From the NCBI RefSeq assembly GCF_965201005.1, contig NZ_OZ241747.1, positions 496,001-560,000 of the forward strand: a stretch of DNA of 64,000 nucleotides, written 5' to 3'. The position numbers and the translations under genes are program-made. Source of the DNA: Mucilaginibacter_A sp965201005 (GTDB lineage: Bacteria > Bacteroidota > Bacteroidia > Sphingobacteriales > Sphingobacteriaceae). Shown here piece by piece: positions 27,490 through 34,941 of this stretch. Each line of letters starts with the position of its first letter. The first letter of the stretch is position 1. Below the pieces are notes generated by a model. That model saw nothing but the letters and a program-made list of their open reading frames with translations, was not told the DNA's origin and searched no databases.

Positions 27490-28743
27490 ATGCAGGTTTC
27501 CAAACTCGCTCAAAGCCTTCACGGTTCTGAGATTATCAAAATTGCCGGCGAAATCAATGAACTGAAAAAGAAAGGCGAGCAGATTGCCAACTTGACTATT
27601 GGCGATTTTGACCCCAATATTTTCCCAATCCCGGATGGTTTGAAGGAACTCATCGTTTCGGCTTATCATCAAAACCAAACCAATTATCCGCCTGCCGATG
27701 GTGTTTTGGCTTTGCGGGAAAGTGTTTCCGGTTTTCTGAAATCACGCTTAGGTTTAGATTACGGCACAAACGAAATCATTATTTCCGGCGGTTCGCGGCC
27801 ACTCATTTACGCTATTTTTCTAACGTTGGTTGATGAAGGTGATAAAGTTATTTTCCCAGCCCCGTCCTGGAACAATAACCATTATTGCGATTTGCTGGAA
27901 GCTGATGCCATCATCGTTCCAACCAAACCCGAAAATAATTTTATGCCAACGGCAAAGGAGATTCGTCCGCACGTAAAAGGTGCCGCGATGTTATCGCTTT
28001 GTTCTCCCTTAAACCCAACCGGAACCATGTTTTCCAAGGAAGCTTTGGAACAAATCTGCGATTTAGTGATTGAGGAAAACAAAACCCGCGGCGAAGATGA
28101 AAAACCGTTGTACATTTTGTACGATCAGATTTATTCGCAGTTGACCTTTGGCGGCCATGAACATTTTAACCCGGTTTCTTTGCGCCCGGAACTGAAAGAT
28201 TACGTGGTTTTTGTGGATGGTGGTTCCAAATGTTTTGCGGCAACCGGTGTGCGTGTTGGCTGGGGGTTTGGCCCGGCAGCCATCATCAATTACATGAAAG
28301 CCGTGATTGGCCACATGGGTGCGTGGTCTCCCAAAGCAGAGCAGGTGGCCATGGCACAATACTTAAAAACGGATGATGTAAACGTTTACCTCGGCAATTT
28401 TAAACAGCGCATGAAAACTTCGCTGGATACGTTGTACAAAGGTTTTATCAGCCTGAAAGAAAAAGGTTTTGCCGTAGATGCGATTGAACCGATGGGTGCC
28501 ATTTACCTCACCTTAAAGGTAGATTATGCCGGTAAAACCACGCCCGAAGGCAAATTATTAGAAACTTCCGCGGACATCAATTTTTACCTCATAAAAGAAG
28601 CAAAGGTTGCTTTGGTGCCGTTTTCCGCTTTTGGTACAGATGATAAAGTAAACTGGTTCCGGGCTTCGCTGGGCGCAAGTACGGCACAGGAAATTGAGGG
28701 CATGATCCCTAAAATTGAAGCGGCACTTGTTAAATTAAAATAG
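27490..28743 (+). CDS. PLP-dependent class I/II aminotransferase
   Basis: A 417-residue fold-type I aminotransferase of the aspartate-aminotransferase group. The substrate aspartate/asparagine pattern LSLCSPLNPTG near residue 165, the cofactor aspartate/tyrosine in YILYDQIYS near 218, and the Schiff-base lysine in GGSKCFAATGVRVGWG near 249 are all present. The amino donor and acceptor are uncertain. It has its own promoter. A near-exact repeat core (TAAAAGAAGCAA at 28592-28603) occurs in the coding sequence, where it reads as IKEAK. Confidence 0.9.
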   Translation: MQVSKLAQSLHGSEIIKIAGEINELKKKGEQIANLTIGDFDPNIFPIPDGLKELIVSAYHQNQTNYPPADGVLALRESVSGFLKSRLGLDYGTNEIIISGGSRPLIYAIFLTLVDEGDKVIFPAPSWNNNHYCDLLEADAIIVPTKPENNFMPTAKEIRPHVKGAAMLSLCSPLNPTGTMFSKEALEQICDLVIEENKTRGEDEKPLYILYDQIYSQLTFGGHEHFNPVSLRPELKDYVVFVDGGSKCFAATGVRVGWGFGPAAIINYMKAVIGHMGAWSPKAEQVAMAQYLKTDDVNVYLGNFKQRMKTSLDTLYKGFISLKEKGFAVDAIEPMGAIYLTLKVDYAGKTTPEGKLLETSADINFYLIKEAKVALVPFSAFGTDDKVNWFRASLGASTAQEIEGMIPKIEAALVKLK

Positions 28744-28759
28744 TCTTCAATTTCTTTTT

Positions 28760-28826
28760 GTCATCTCGACCAAAGGGAAAAATCCCGCAGCATTCGATGA
28801 AGATTTCTCCATTCGGCCGAAATGAT
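28760..28826. repeat. Second repeat family: TCATCTCGACC-type inverted repeat
   Basis: GTCATCTCGACCAAAGGGAA and the later arm GATTTCTCCATTCGGCCGAA ATGA form an imperfect hairpin of about 67 bases. Elements of this look (TCATTTCGACCGAAGG..) are, from memory, frequent between genes in Sphingobacteriaceae and Flavobacteria. Only one copy is in this window. Confidence 0.7.
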
Positions 28827-28831
28827 GGTAC

Positions 28832-28859
28832 ACCAAAATTTACCCGATAAAAGAAGCAT
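28832..28859. repeat. Solo repeat arm
   Basis: ACCAAAATTTACCCGATAAA then AGAAGCAT, exact core at 28848-28859. It lies beside the second-family repeat between two convergent genes. Confidence 0.85.
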
Positions 28860-28885
28860 TTAGCTCCGCCCAAACCAGCAACCGG

Positions 28886-29602
28886 TCAAGCCGCTTTACT
28901 AATATGTTTTACCAAACTGCGCTTGGCAACCGGCAGCAGTGTTTGTTCCAGCGGGAAATTAATATCGCAGGCAACTTGGTAAACGGCAGGGTTTGGCAGC
29001 TGTTTCCGGCTGCTGATCAGGTCTGTTTTGATAGATTCCGGTGTGTGCACAAAACTCAGGCTGTAATTGGCAATATAAGAAGTGTTGATGCCACGGAATT
29101 TATCATCTTTTCCCTCAAAAACCGTGATGCCATATTCGTAAACATGCAGGGCTTTTTCATCGCCGTTGCGGATGAACAAATAACCAAAATCCGGCACAAG
29201 CGGCAAAACGCCAATAGGGTCAATCAGCAAACGCGTTTCCACAAAATCATAAATTTCTTTGCCTTGCTGCAACGCCGGGTTCATTTTTTCCAACGAAAAC
29301 GTGATAATCTGCTCAATTTCCTGCATCACGCAATCATCTTTCACTATTTTTTCATACGTTAATTTCAGCGCATCAAAATCAGCTTTTGTCAGCCGCTGCG
29401 GAAAATTTTGCTGCATCAGCACTTTGGTGTTTTTAAAATGGAGCAGGTTGTTGTAATGAAAAATCAGGTCGCCCAGGTCCGGATATAGCTGGCTGCTGCG
29501 GAAATGTTTGTTGATGTTTTGCAGATAAGCCAGCAATACATACTTTTTATGTTCAAAATCGATCGAACCTTCTATAAACCAATTGATACCTAACGCTTTC
29601 AT
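28886..29602 (-). CDS. Conserved hypothetical protein, 238 residues
   Basis: I do not recognise a named family. The protein has no signal peptide or membrane segment, begins MKALGINWFIEGSIDFEHKK, and has a helical, charged middle (residues about 60-130) and a more beta-like end with FGYLFIRNGDEKALHVYEY. It looks like a cytoplasmic protein. It is divergent from the methyltransferase gene with only 49 bases between starts, so the two may share control. Good codon usage and the absence of competing frames support it as real. Confidence 0.7.
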   Translation of the reverse strand: MKALGINWFIEGSIDFEHKKYVLLAYLQNINKHFRSSQLYPDLGDLIFHYNNLLHFKNTKVLMQQNFPQRLTKADFDALKLTYEKIVKDDCVMQEIEQIITFSLEKMNPALQQGKEIYDFVETRLLIDPIGVLPLVPDFGYLFIRNGDEKALHVYEYGITVFEGKDDKFRGINTSYIANYSLSFVHTPESIKTDLISSRKQLPNPAVYQVACDINFPLEQTLLPVAKRSLVKHISKAA

Positions 29603-29651
29603 TTGTTGCCCCTTTCAAAATTGAATTTAAATAAAAAATCACACTTTTGTA

Positions 29652-30365
29652 ATGATGACCAAAGGAACCTTGTTTTTAATTCCCGTGCCGCTTGCCGAGG
29701 AAACCGGCCTGAAAGCTTTTACGCCTTTTTTGCGCGAAAAGATTAACCAGATCAGCGAATATATTGTGGAGAACGAAAAAACCGCCCGAAAATTTTTAAA
29801 AGAAGCCGGTTTAAAAACATCGCAGGCAGATTTAACACTGCACGATTATGGCAAACACCAGCGCGGCGGCAGTTTATCGTATTTTTTTGGCGGGCTGGAA
29901 GCCGGAAAAGATGTTGGTTTGATGAGCGAAGCCGGCTGCCCCGGTGTTGCCGATCCCGGTGCGGATTTGGTGGCCGAAGCACATCGCCGCGGCATAAAAG
30001 TAGTGCCGCTGGTTGGGCCGAGTGCTATTTTGCTGGCATTGATGGCTTCAGGTTTTGATGGGCAGCGGTTTGCTTTCCACGGTTATCTGCCGATCGATAA
30101 AGCCGAACGTTCGCGCAAAATCAAAGAATTGGAATCGCTTTCAGAACGCTATCAGCAAACGCAGATTTTTATGGAAACGCCTTTCCGCAACAATCAGCTT
30201 TTGGAAGAAGTGCTGAAAAGCGGACATTTAAAAACGATGTTGTGCATCGCCTGCAACATTACCGCTGAAGATGAAATGATCGCCACCAAAACCATTGCCG
30301 ATTGGAAAAAGCAGGAACCTGATCTGCACAAAAAGCCAACAATTTTTCTGCTGTACCGTTCCTGA
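29652..30365 (+). CDS. RsmI-like tetrapyrrole-methylase-fold SAM methyltransferase
   Basis: A 237-residue methyltransferase. The family fold shows in LFLIPVPLAEE at the start, the glycine-rich SEAGCPGVADPGADLV near residue 93 that contacts SAM, and FAFHGYLPIDKAERSRK, like the RsmI PFVGFLP..-RKK element. RsmI 2'-O-methylates C1402 of 16S rRNA; this divergent version may do likewise but that is unproven. Two ATG codons lie in a row at 29652 and 29655. The stop is 3 bases from the next gene's start, so the flavin monooxygenase is probably co-transcribed. Confidence 0.85.
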   Translation: MMTKGTLFLIPVPLAEETGLKAFTPFLREKINQISEYIVENEKTARKFLKEAGLKTSQADLTLHDYGKHQRGGSLSYFFGGLEAGKDVGLMSEAGCPGVADPGADLVAEAHRRGIKVVPLVGPSAILLALMASGFDGQRFAFHGYLPIDKAERSRKIKELESLSERYQQTQIFMETPFRNNQLLEEVLKSGHLKTMLCIACNITAEDEMIATKTIADWKKQEPDLHKKPTIFLLYRS

Positions 30366-30368
30366 TAA

Positions 30369-31994
30369 ATGCTTGCTCCAGAAGGCCATTTTCCGGTTTT
30401 GATTGTTGGCGCCGGGCCTTCCGGGCTGATGATGGCCGCGCAACTGTTGCGTTATGGCGTGCAGCCGCTGATCATCGACCGTAAAAAAGGGCCAACAGAT
30501 CAATCCCGTGCGCTGGCCGTGCAGGCCCGATCTATGGAGATTTACCGGCAAATGGGTTTGGCCGACAGGGCTTTGCAGGAAGGTATCCAGGCAGAAAGTG
30601 TTTCTATCCAAAACGATGAAAAAGAACTTGTAAAACTTTCCTTAAAAAACCTCGGTAAAAACAGTACGCTTTTTCCGTTTGTGCATCTTTTAGAGCAAAG
30701 CAAAAACGAGCGTTTGCTGCTGGGTTTCCTCACCCAAAAATGTTGCCCGGTTTACTGGGACACTGCTTTGGAGGAAGTAATCCAGGAAGAAAATCAAATC
30801 AAAGCACACCTAAAAAGTACCGGTAAAAACAGCATCGTTTCTGCCAATTGGCTGATTGGGGCAGATGGCGCGCACAGTGCGGTAAGGCAGTTTTTGCAAA
30901 TTGATTTTAAAGGAGATGCGTATGCCAATAAGTTTATGCTGGCCGATGTGGAATTTGAACAGGTTTTTGCAGAGCATCAAATAGTGTTAAAACTGGGCAA
31001 TGCTTCTTTTACCGGTATTTTTCCGATGAAAGGAAACCGTTTTCGGGTGATTGCCACGTTGCCATCTGATTTAAAAAATCGACAGAATATTGATTTTGAG
31101 GAAGTTGAAGCTGATTTTGCGAAAATGCTCCCGCAAAACCTCTGTATAAAAAATTGCAATGCGTTTTCGGTTTACAAGCTGCACCATCGCATGGCCGAAA
31201 AATTCAGGTATAAAAACAGCTTTTTAATTGGTGATGCGGCGCATATCCACTCGCCGGCCGGAGGGCAGGGCATGAACACCGGTTTGCAGGATGCGTATAA
31301 CCTGGCCTGGAAGCTGGCAGGCGTGATCAATCAAAATTATCAGCCTCAGATTTTAGAAAGTTATGCGGAAGAACGGATGCCTGTTGCTCGGAAACTGCTG
31401 CGGACGACTGATCGGGCTTTTAATTTTATCAACTCCAAAAACCTGGTCAGCCGGGTTCTTAAACAGCTGATTTTACCGCCCTTTTTGCGTTTTTTCCGGA
31501 AGCAGGAAAACTTGCGGGAATTTGGTTTTGAAACGATTTCAGAGATCGGGATCAGTTATCGCGATAGCAAACTCAACCTCAACTTTAGCCAAACCAAAAC
31601 TGTTAAAGCGGGCGACCGGCTGCCTTATGTAAAAGTTTTTGATGAAAAAAAGCAGCAGGAAACCGATTTGCACGCTTGGTGCTTTAAACCGGGTTTTACG
31701 TTTATGGCTTTGGGGAAATTGGGCGGACATGATTTGTTTGCTCTGGCGAGGTGGATCAGCCTGAACTATCCGCAGCTGAACTTTTTTTACCTACCGTTTT
31801 CTGCCAGGAACAAGGCCGTTTTTGATTGTTTTGAAATGAGCGAAAATCAGCGGAAAGCCATTATTGTGCGGCCGGACATGTACATTGGCTACTTAAACGA
31901 TGCGGTACATGTGGAGTTAATTGCAGATTATCTGGAAAAAATTGCAGGTTTTGCCGGCACAACAAAAAAGCAGGGTAAAAGAAGCATTGGTTAG
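30369..31994 (+). CDS. FAD-dependent aromatic-ring-type monooxygenase
   Basis: A 541-residue flavoprotein of the PheA/MhpA/UbiH superfamily. The Rossmann FAD site VGAGPSGLMMA is near residue 16, the LIGADGAHSAVRQ motif near 165 and GDAAHIHSPAGGQGMNTGLQDA near 288. The C-terminal thioredoxin-like domain (about 400-541) is typical of phenol-hydroxylase relatives. It should hydroxylate an aromatic or polyketide-like substrate with NAD(P)H. A repeat core at 31000-31011 is translated as ASFT, and another at 31976-31987 codes for the last residues GKRSIG, so the natural C-terminus has probably been replaced. It overlaps the miaE end by four bases. Confidence 0.88.
   Translation: MLAPEGHFPVLIVGAGPSGLMMAAQLLRYGVQPLIIDRKKGPTDQSRALAVQARSMEIYRQMGLADRALQEGIQAESVSIQNDEKELVKLSLKNLGKNSTLFPFVHLLEQSKNERLLLGFLTQKCCPVYWDTALEEVIQEENQIKAHLKSTGKNSIVSANWLIGADGAHSAVRQFLQIDFKGDAYANKFMLADVEFEQVFAEHQIVLKLGNASFTGIFPMKGNRFRVIATLPSDLKNRQNIDFEEVEADFAKMLPQNLCIKNCNAFSVYKLHHRMAEKFRYKNSFLIGDAAHIHSPAGGQGMNTGLQDAYNLAWKLAGVINQNYQPQILESYAEERMPVARKLLRTTDRAFNFINSKNLVSRVLKQLILPPFLRFFRKQENLREFGFETISEIGISYRDSKLNLNFSQTKTVKAGDRLPYVKVFDEKKQQETDLHAWCFKPGFTFMALGKLGGHDLFALARWISLNYPQLNFFYLPFSARNKAVFDCFEMSENQRKAIIVRPDMYIGYLNDAVHVELIADYLEKIAGFAGTTKKQGKRSIG
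31976..31987. repeat. Repeat core forming a protein C-terminus
   Basis: Exact TAAAAGAAGCAT lying out of the usual intergenic place, seven bases before the end of the monooxygenase gene. It codes for part of KRSIG. Confidence 0.8.
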
Positions 31995-32590
31995 CCGTGT
32001 ATCGTTTCGCTTCTGCCATAATTTTGCACCACCTGCGCTTCGTATTCCAGGAAAGTTTTCCAGCGGTTTTCTACATCTATGGTAACCGCGTATTTTTTGG
32101 CCAAGCGGATGAACATCGAATAATGCATGGCTTCGCTCACCATTAATTTGTGATAAAAAGCAGCAAGTTCCGGATCGTTGATATGATCTGACATTACTTT
32201 AAAACGCTCACAACTGCGCGCTTCAATCATCGCCGAAAACAACAAACGGTCAATCAGTTGCGCTTCGCGGCCGCCGCCTTTGATAATGAATCTGGCCAGT
32301 TCGTTTACATAATTATCTTTTCGTTCGCGGCCTAAAACAAAACCGCGCTGCAAAATCAAATCGTGCACACGCTTAAAATGATCGAGTTCTTCCTGCGCCA
32401 GCATCACCATTTCCTGCACCAAATCTGATAAGTTTGGGTTTTGCACGATCAGTGTAATCGCGTTGCTTGCCGCTTTCTGCTCACAAAACGCATGATCGGT
32501 CAAAATTTCTTCGATATTGCTTTGCACTACGTTGGTAACCCATTGCGGGTCGGTAGGAAGTTGTAGCTTTAAGATGGTTTTTTCGCTCAC
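31991..32590 (-). CDS. miaE: tRNA-(ms2io6A)-hydroxylase-like di-iron protein
   Basis: A 199-residue protein of normal MiaE length. The family hydroxylates the isopentenyl group of modified A37 in tRNA using a di-iron site in a ferritin-like four-helix bundle. Matching features are EILTDHAFCEQKAAS with a first iron-ligand glutamate, EELDHFKRVHDLI with an ExxH pair, and SEAMHYSMFIRLA with a second ExxH. The start is a GTG at 32590, four bases from a perfect -7 element, so the mRNA may be leaderless. Its stop overlaps that of the convergent monooxygenase. Confidence 0.88.
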   Translation of the reverse strand: MSEKTILKLQLPTDPQWVTNVVQSNIEEILTDHAFCEQKAASNAITLIVQNPNLSDLVQEMVMLAQEELDHFKRVHDLILQRGFVLGRERKDNYVNELARFIIKGGGREAQLIDRLLFSAMIEARSCERFKVMSDHINDPELAAFYHKLMVSEAMHYSMFIRLAKKYAVTIDVENRWKTFLEYEAQVVQNYGRSETIHG

Positions 32591-32594
32591 AAAG

Positions 32595-32602
32595 CAAAGA
32601 TA
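32595..32602 (-). promoter_or_regulatory. -7 promoter element of miaE
   Basis: TATCTTTG on the - strand. Its last G is five bases before the GTG start, which puts the predicted transcript start at or next to the start codon. Confidence 0.65.
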
Positions 32603-32681
32603 GTGAAATAGAAGAAGGGTTTATGGTTCATAGTGAAGCTACCTATGAACTATCAACCATTATCTATTAACTCTCGGCTCC

Positions 32682-32999
32682 TTAATCCTCATCGTTTAAA
32701 GCCGGGTTATTGGCCAAAAGCCGGGCTTGATGATGGATGGTCAGGATTTCAATTTGTTTATGGTCTGACGAAATATTGTAAATTATCCGGTAATTCTTAT
32801 AAACTAATTCTCTTGTTAATTCATCCTCTTTTTCATAAAACCGATGTCCTAAATACAAGTTTAATTTGAGAACTTTAATTTTCTGCCGTATTTCGTTTAC
32901 TTCCTTTTGGGCAAAGCGTAAGGAATTTTTGCCAATGAAATCAAATATTTCCTGTAAATCAATTCTGGCTATTTTTGAATAAATTATTGTTGTAGCCAT
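32682..32999 (-). CDS. RelE/ParE-family toxin, downstream copy
   Basis: A 105-residue toxin of the ParE/RelE fold: IIYSKIARIDLQEIFDFIG at the start, basic RFYEKEDELTRELVYKNYRIIY in the middle and the closing ILTIHHQARLL strand. Such toxins cleave mRNA on the ribosome or block gyrase; the sequence does not decide which. It overlaps its antitoxin gene by 16 bases. It is homologous to the toxin at 33240, sharing LTIHH.(A/S)R.L, and the pair of pairs arose by duplication. Confidence 0.88.
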   Translation of the reverse strand: MATTIIYSKIARIDLQEIFDFIGKNSLRFAQKEVNEIRQKIKVLKLNLYLGHRFYEKEDELTRELVYKNYRIIYNISSDHKQIEILTIHHQARLLANNPALNDED

Positions 33000-33169
33000 G
33001 AATCTATTTCTCTGTCTATTTCTTCTTCTGTGTAAAACTCGCCGTTTTTAATCTGTTGCTGTGCCTGTTCAATTTTTTGCAGCAAAATCACTTTTTCTAC
33101 CAAATCATCAATAGAAAACGTTTCTGGCATGTGGTTTACCAGTTCCTGTACTTTTTCTTTAGTCAGCAT
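32984..33169 (-). CDS. Antitoxin of the downstream pair
   Basis: A 61-residue acidic protein beginning MLTKEKVQELVNHMPETFS with a helix ending in WLQQ. It matches the antitoxin at 33521 in a MLxKEKxxxLxxxMPxxxxxD pattern. It probably binds and neutralises the toxin encoded downstream and may repress the promoter. The ATG at 33169 is followed upstream by a 39-base repeat copied from the nadD end. Confidence 0.85.
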   Translation of the reverse strand: MLTKEKVQELVNHMPETFSIDDLVEKVILLQKIEQAQQQIKNGEFYTEEEIDREIDSWLQQ

Positions 33170-33183
33170 AAATTCTTCTTTTG

Positions 33184-33222
33184 ATAAAGATAACGAAATT
33201 AGCGGTACAAGTTTTTGCTGTC
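33184..33222. repeat. 39-base direct repeat, copy 1 (nadD 3' end remnant)
   Basis: Identical over 39 bases to 33718-33756. On the - strand it includes the last seven nadD codons (DSKNLYR) and stop, here without the rest of the gene. It separates the two toxin-antitoxin pairs. Confidence 0.92.
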
Positions 33223-33239
33223 AATAAAACCTTAACAAT

Positions 33240-33539
33240 TTAAGTTGTAGGAAGCGATCTGGAATGGTGATGAATAGTAAGCACTTCTATCAAATGCTCG
33301 GTTTTAAAACGATAAATAATCAAGTAATTTCTGAAACTTAATTTTTTAACTTCTATATATTTATAAGTAAAAGAAGTACCCAAATCAGGATAATTATACA
33401 GATTTTCAATAGCTTGAATAATCAACTGCTGTTCAATCCGAGCATATTTAACAGAATCTTTTGCAATGTATTGGTAAATATCTTTCAGATCAGCTTTTGC
33501 AGTCGGAAGAATTTGAATAGTTAACTTTCGCTTAGCCAT
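33240..33539 (-). CDS. RelE/ParE-family toxin, upstream copy
   Basis: A 99-residue ParE/RelE-type toxin: LTIQILPTAKADLKDIYQYIA at the start, VKKLSFRNYLIIYRF in the middle and EVLTIHHHSRSL at the end. It overlaps its antitoxin gene by 19 bases, the usual coupling. A variant repeat core TAAAAGAAGTAC occurs at 33368-33379. Paralogue of the toxin at 32682. Confidence 0.88.
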   Translation of the reverse strand: MAKRKLTIQILPTAKADLKDIYQYIAKDSVKYARIEQQLIIQAIENLYNYPDLGTSFTYKYIEVKKLSFRNYLIIYRFKTEHLIEVLTIHHHSRSLPTT

Positions 33540-33703
33540 TCTTTTTTAAAGTCTTCCCAATTCTGGCCTAAATTATTTTCAGATTCATTTAGTGCCTGAT
33601 CGATTTTAGCAGTAAGCTTTATTTGATCAACTATTTCATCAACCTCAATCTCATTAGGCATTTGATGTAACAAATCAAGTATTTTTTCTTTTGCAATCAG
33701 CAT
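33521..33703 (-). CDS. Antitoxin of the upstream pair
   Basis: About 60 residues beginning MLIAKEKILDLLHQMPNE. I place the start at the ATG at 33703 because it aligns with the paralogue at 33169; an in-frame TTG at 33718 would add five residues and reach into the repeat. The C-terminus NWEDFKKEWLSES is acidic/aromatic as in antitoxin tails that fold on their toxin. Confidence 0.85.
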   Translation of the reverse strand: MLIAKEKILDLLHQMPNEIEVDEIVDQIKLTAKIDQALNESENNLGQNWEDFKKEWLSES

Positions 33704-33717
33704 GAAATTTTCTTTCA

Positions 33718-33756
33718 ATAAAGATAACGAAATTAGCGGTACAAGTTTTTGCTGTC
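33718..33756. repeat. 39-base direct repeat, copy 2 (true nadD 3' end)
   Basis: Identical to 33184-33222; this copy is the real end of nadD. The two copies are 534 bases apart, the length of one toxin-antitoxin unit. Confidence 0.92.
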
Positions 33757-34305
33757 GATAAATTCAAGCACCTTATCCGGCAAAAAATACTGCACGTTTT
33801 TATTTTGGGCGATAGATTTTCGGATAAAAGTAGAAGAAATCTCGATCAGCGGCGTATCCGTAACCGTTACCGAAAAATGTGTGCTAAAAACAGTATCTTC
33901 AAATCCCGGCCGCGGATAAACGTAAATGTGATAATCGCGCAGCAAAATTTCATGGTTTTTCCATTTATGCAGCGAGTTCAGGTTGTCCGAACCCATAATC
34001 AGCACAAACTGATGCTGCGGAAAAATTTCGTGCAAATGCGTTAACGTATCAATGGTATAAGAAGGGCGCGGCAATTTGAGTTCGATATCGCTCACTTCAA
34101 TTTTGTCGGAAGTTTCGGTGGCGAGCTTGGCCATTTCCAGCCGGTCATAAGTATTAATTAAGTCTGAAGCTTTTTTGAGCGGATTATGCGGCGAAACCAC
34201 CAGCCATATTTTATCCAGATCGGTATAGTGCGCCATATAGCTTGCAATGAGCAGGTGGCCGGTATGGATAGGGTTGAACGAACCAAAAAACAAACCGATT
34301 TTCAT
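33733..34305 (-). CDS. nadD: Nicotinate-nucleotide adenylyltransferase
   Basis: A 190-residue NAD-synthesis enzyme that joins nicotinate mononucleotide and ATP. The nucleotidyltransferase motif GLFFGSFNPIHTGHL at the N-terminus and the late ISSTFIRKSI motif are diagnostic. It is the third gene of yicC-gmk-nadD, a typical Bacteroidota order. Its 3' end has been duplicated together with the toxin-antitoxin unit downstream. Confidence 0.96.
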   Translation of the reverse strand: MKIGLFFGSFNPIHTGHLLIASYMAHYTDLDKIWLVVSPHNPLKKASDLINTYDRLEMAKLATETSDKIEVSDIELKLPRPSYTIDTLTHLHEIFPQHQFVLIMGSDNLNSLHKWKNHEILLRDYHIYVYPRPGFEDTVFSTHFSVTVTDTPLIEISSTFIRKSIAQNKNVQYFLPDKVLEFIDSKNLYR

Positions 34306-34309
34306 GCAG

Positions 34310-34335
34310 ATGCTGTTTTTATCACCTAAAATTTG
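34310..34335. repeat. CTG-type repeat arm at the end of gmk
   Basis: ATGCTGTTTTTATCACCTAA then AATTT. The stop codon and last codons (PKF) of gmk lie within the arm. The full extended arm CACCTAAAATTT ties the CTG subfamily to the main one. Confidence 0.85.
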
Positions 34336-34904
34336 GGATTGATAAACCCGGAAACCAGTGTTTTTGCTTCTTCACAGGCAACATCCAGATCATAATTTTT
34401 TAAAATTACGTCAAACTGCGGTGCATAAGCCAATTCCTTTTCTGCTTTGGCATAGCGTTCCTGCAGCTTTGCTTCACTATCGGTCCCGCGGCCACTCAAA
34501 CGGTCAATCAAAACTTCCAAAGATGGCGGCTGCACAAAAATAGCCAGTGCTTTTCCGTCATATTTTCTTTTTAAATGCAAACCACCAACCACATCAATAT
34601 CAAAAATTACGTGTTTGCCATCAGCCCAGATCCGATCGATTTCTGCCCGTAACGTGCCGTAAAATGTGCCCGAATAAACTTCCTCAAACTCTACAAATTC
34701 TTTTTGGGCAATGCGGTGCAAAAACTCTTTCTGGGAGATAAAATAGTAATCTTTGCCATCCTGTTCATCGCCGCGCGGTTCGCGGGTTGTGGCCGAAATA
34801 GAAAACGCCAGATCCGGAAATTTACTCAGTAAATGATGCACAATTGTGGTTTTGCCAGCTCCCGAAGGTGCAGAAAATATGATGAGTTTGCCCGATTGGT
34901 CCAT
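34326..34904 (-). CDS. gmk: Guanylate kinase
   Basis: A 192-residue enzyme phosphorylating GMP to GDP. The P-loop FSAPSGAGKTTIVHHLL is near residue 10, the GMP-binding SATTREPRGDEQDGKDYYF near 38 and the FDIDVVGG motif near 98. It is 20 bases from nadD and follows yicC on the - strand. Its 3' end is overlapped by a repeat arm that supplies the last codons. Confidence 0.97.
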   Translation of the reverse strand: MDQSGKLIIFSAPSGAGKTTIVHHLLSKFPDLAFSISATTREPRGDEQDGKDYYFISQKEFLHRIAQKEFVEFEEVYSGTFYGTLRAEIDRIWADGKHVIFDIDVVGGLHLKRKYDGKALAIFVQPPSLEVLIDRLSGRGTDSEAKLQERYAKAEKELAYAPQFDVILKNYDLDVACEEAKTLVSGFINPKF

Positions 34905-34941
34905 AATTGTAAGCTGATGGCTAATGGCTGATAGCTTTCAG

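Noticed and set aside
27412..27678. An 88-codon open frame on the - strand across the aminotransferase start
   Set aside because: It lies opposite the conserved N-terminus of the aminotransferase and covers its promoter; the protein shows no family features.
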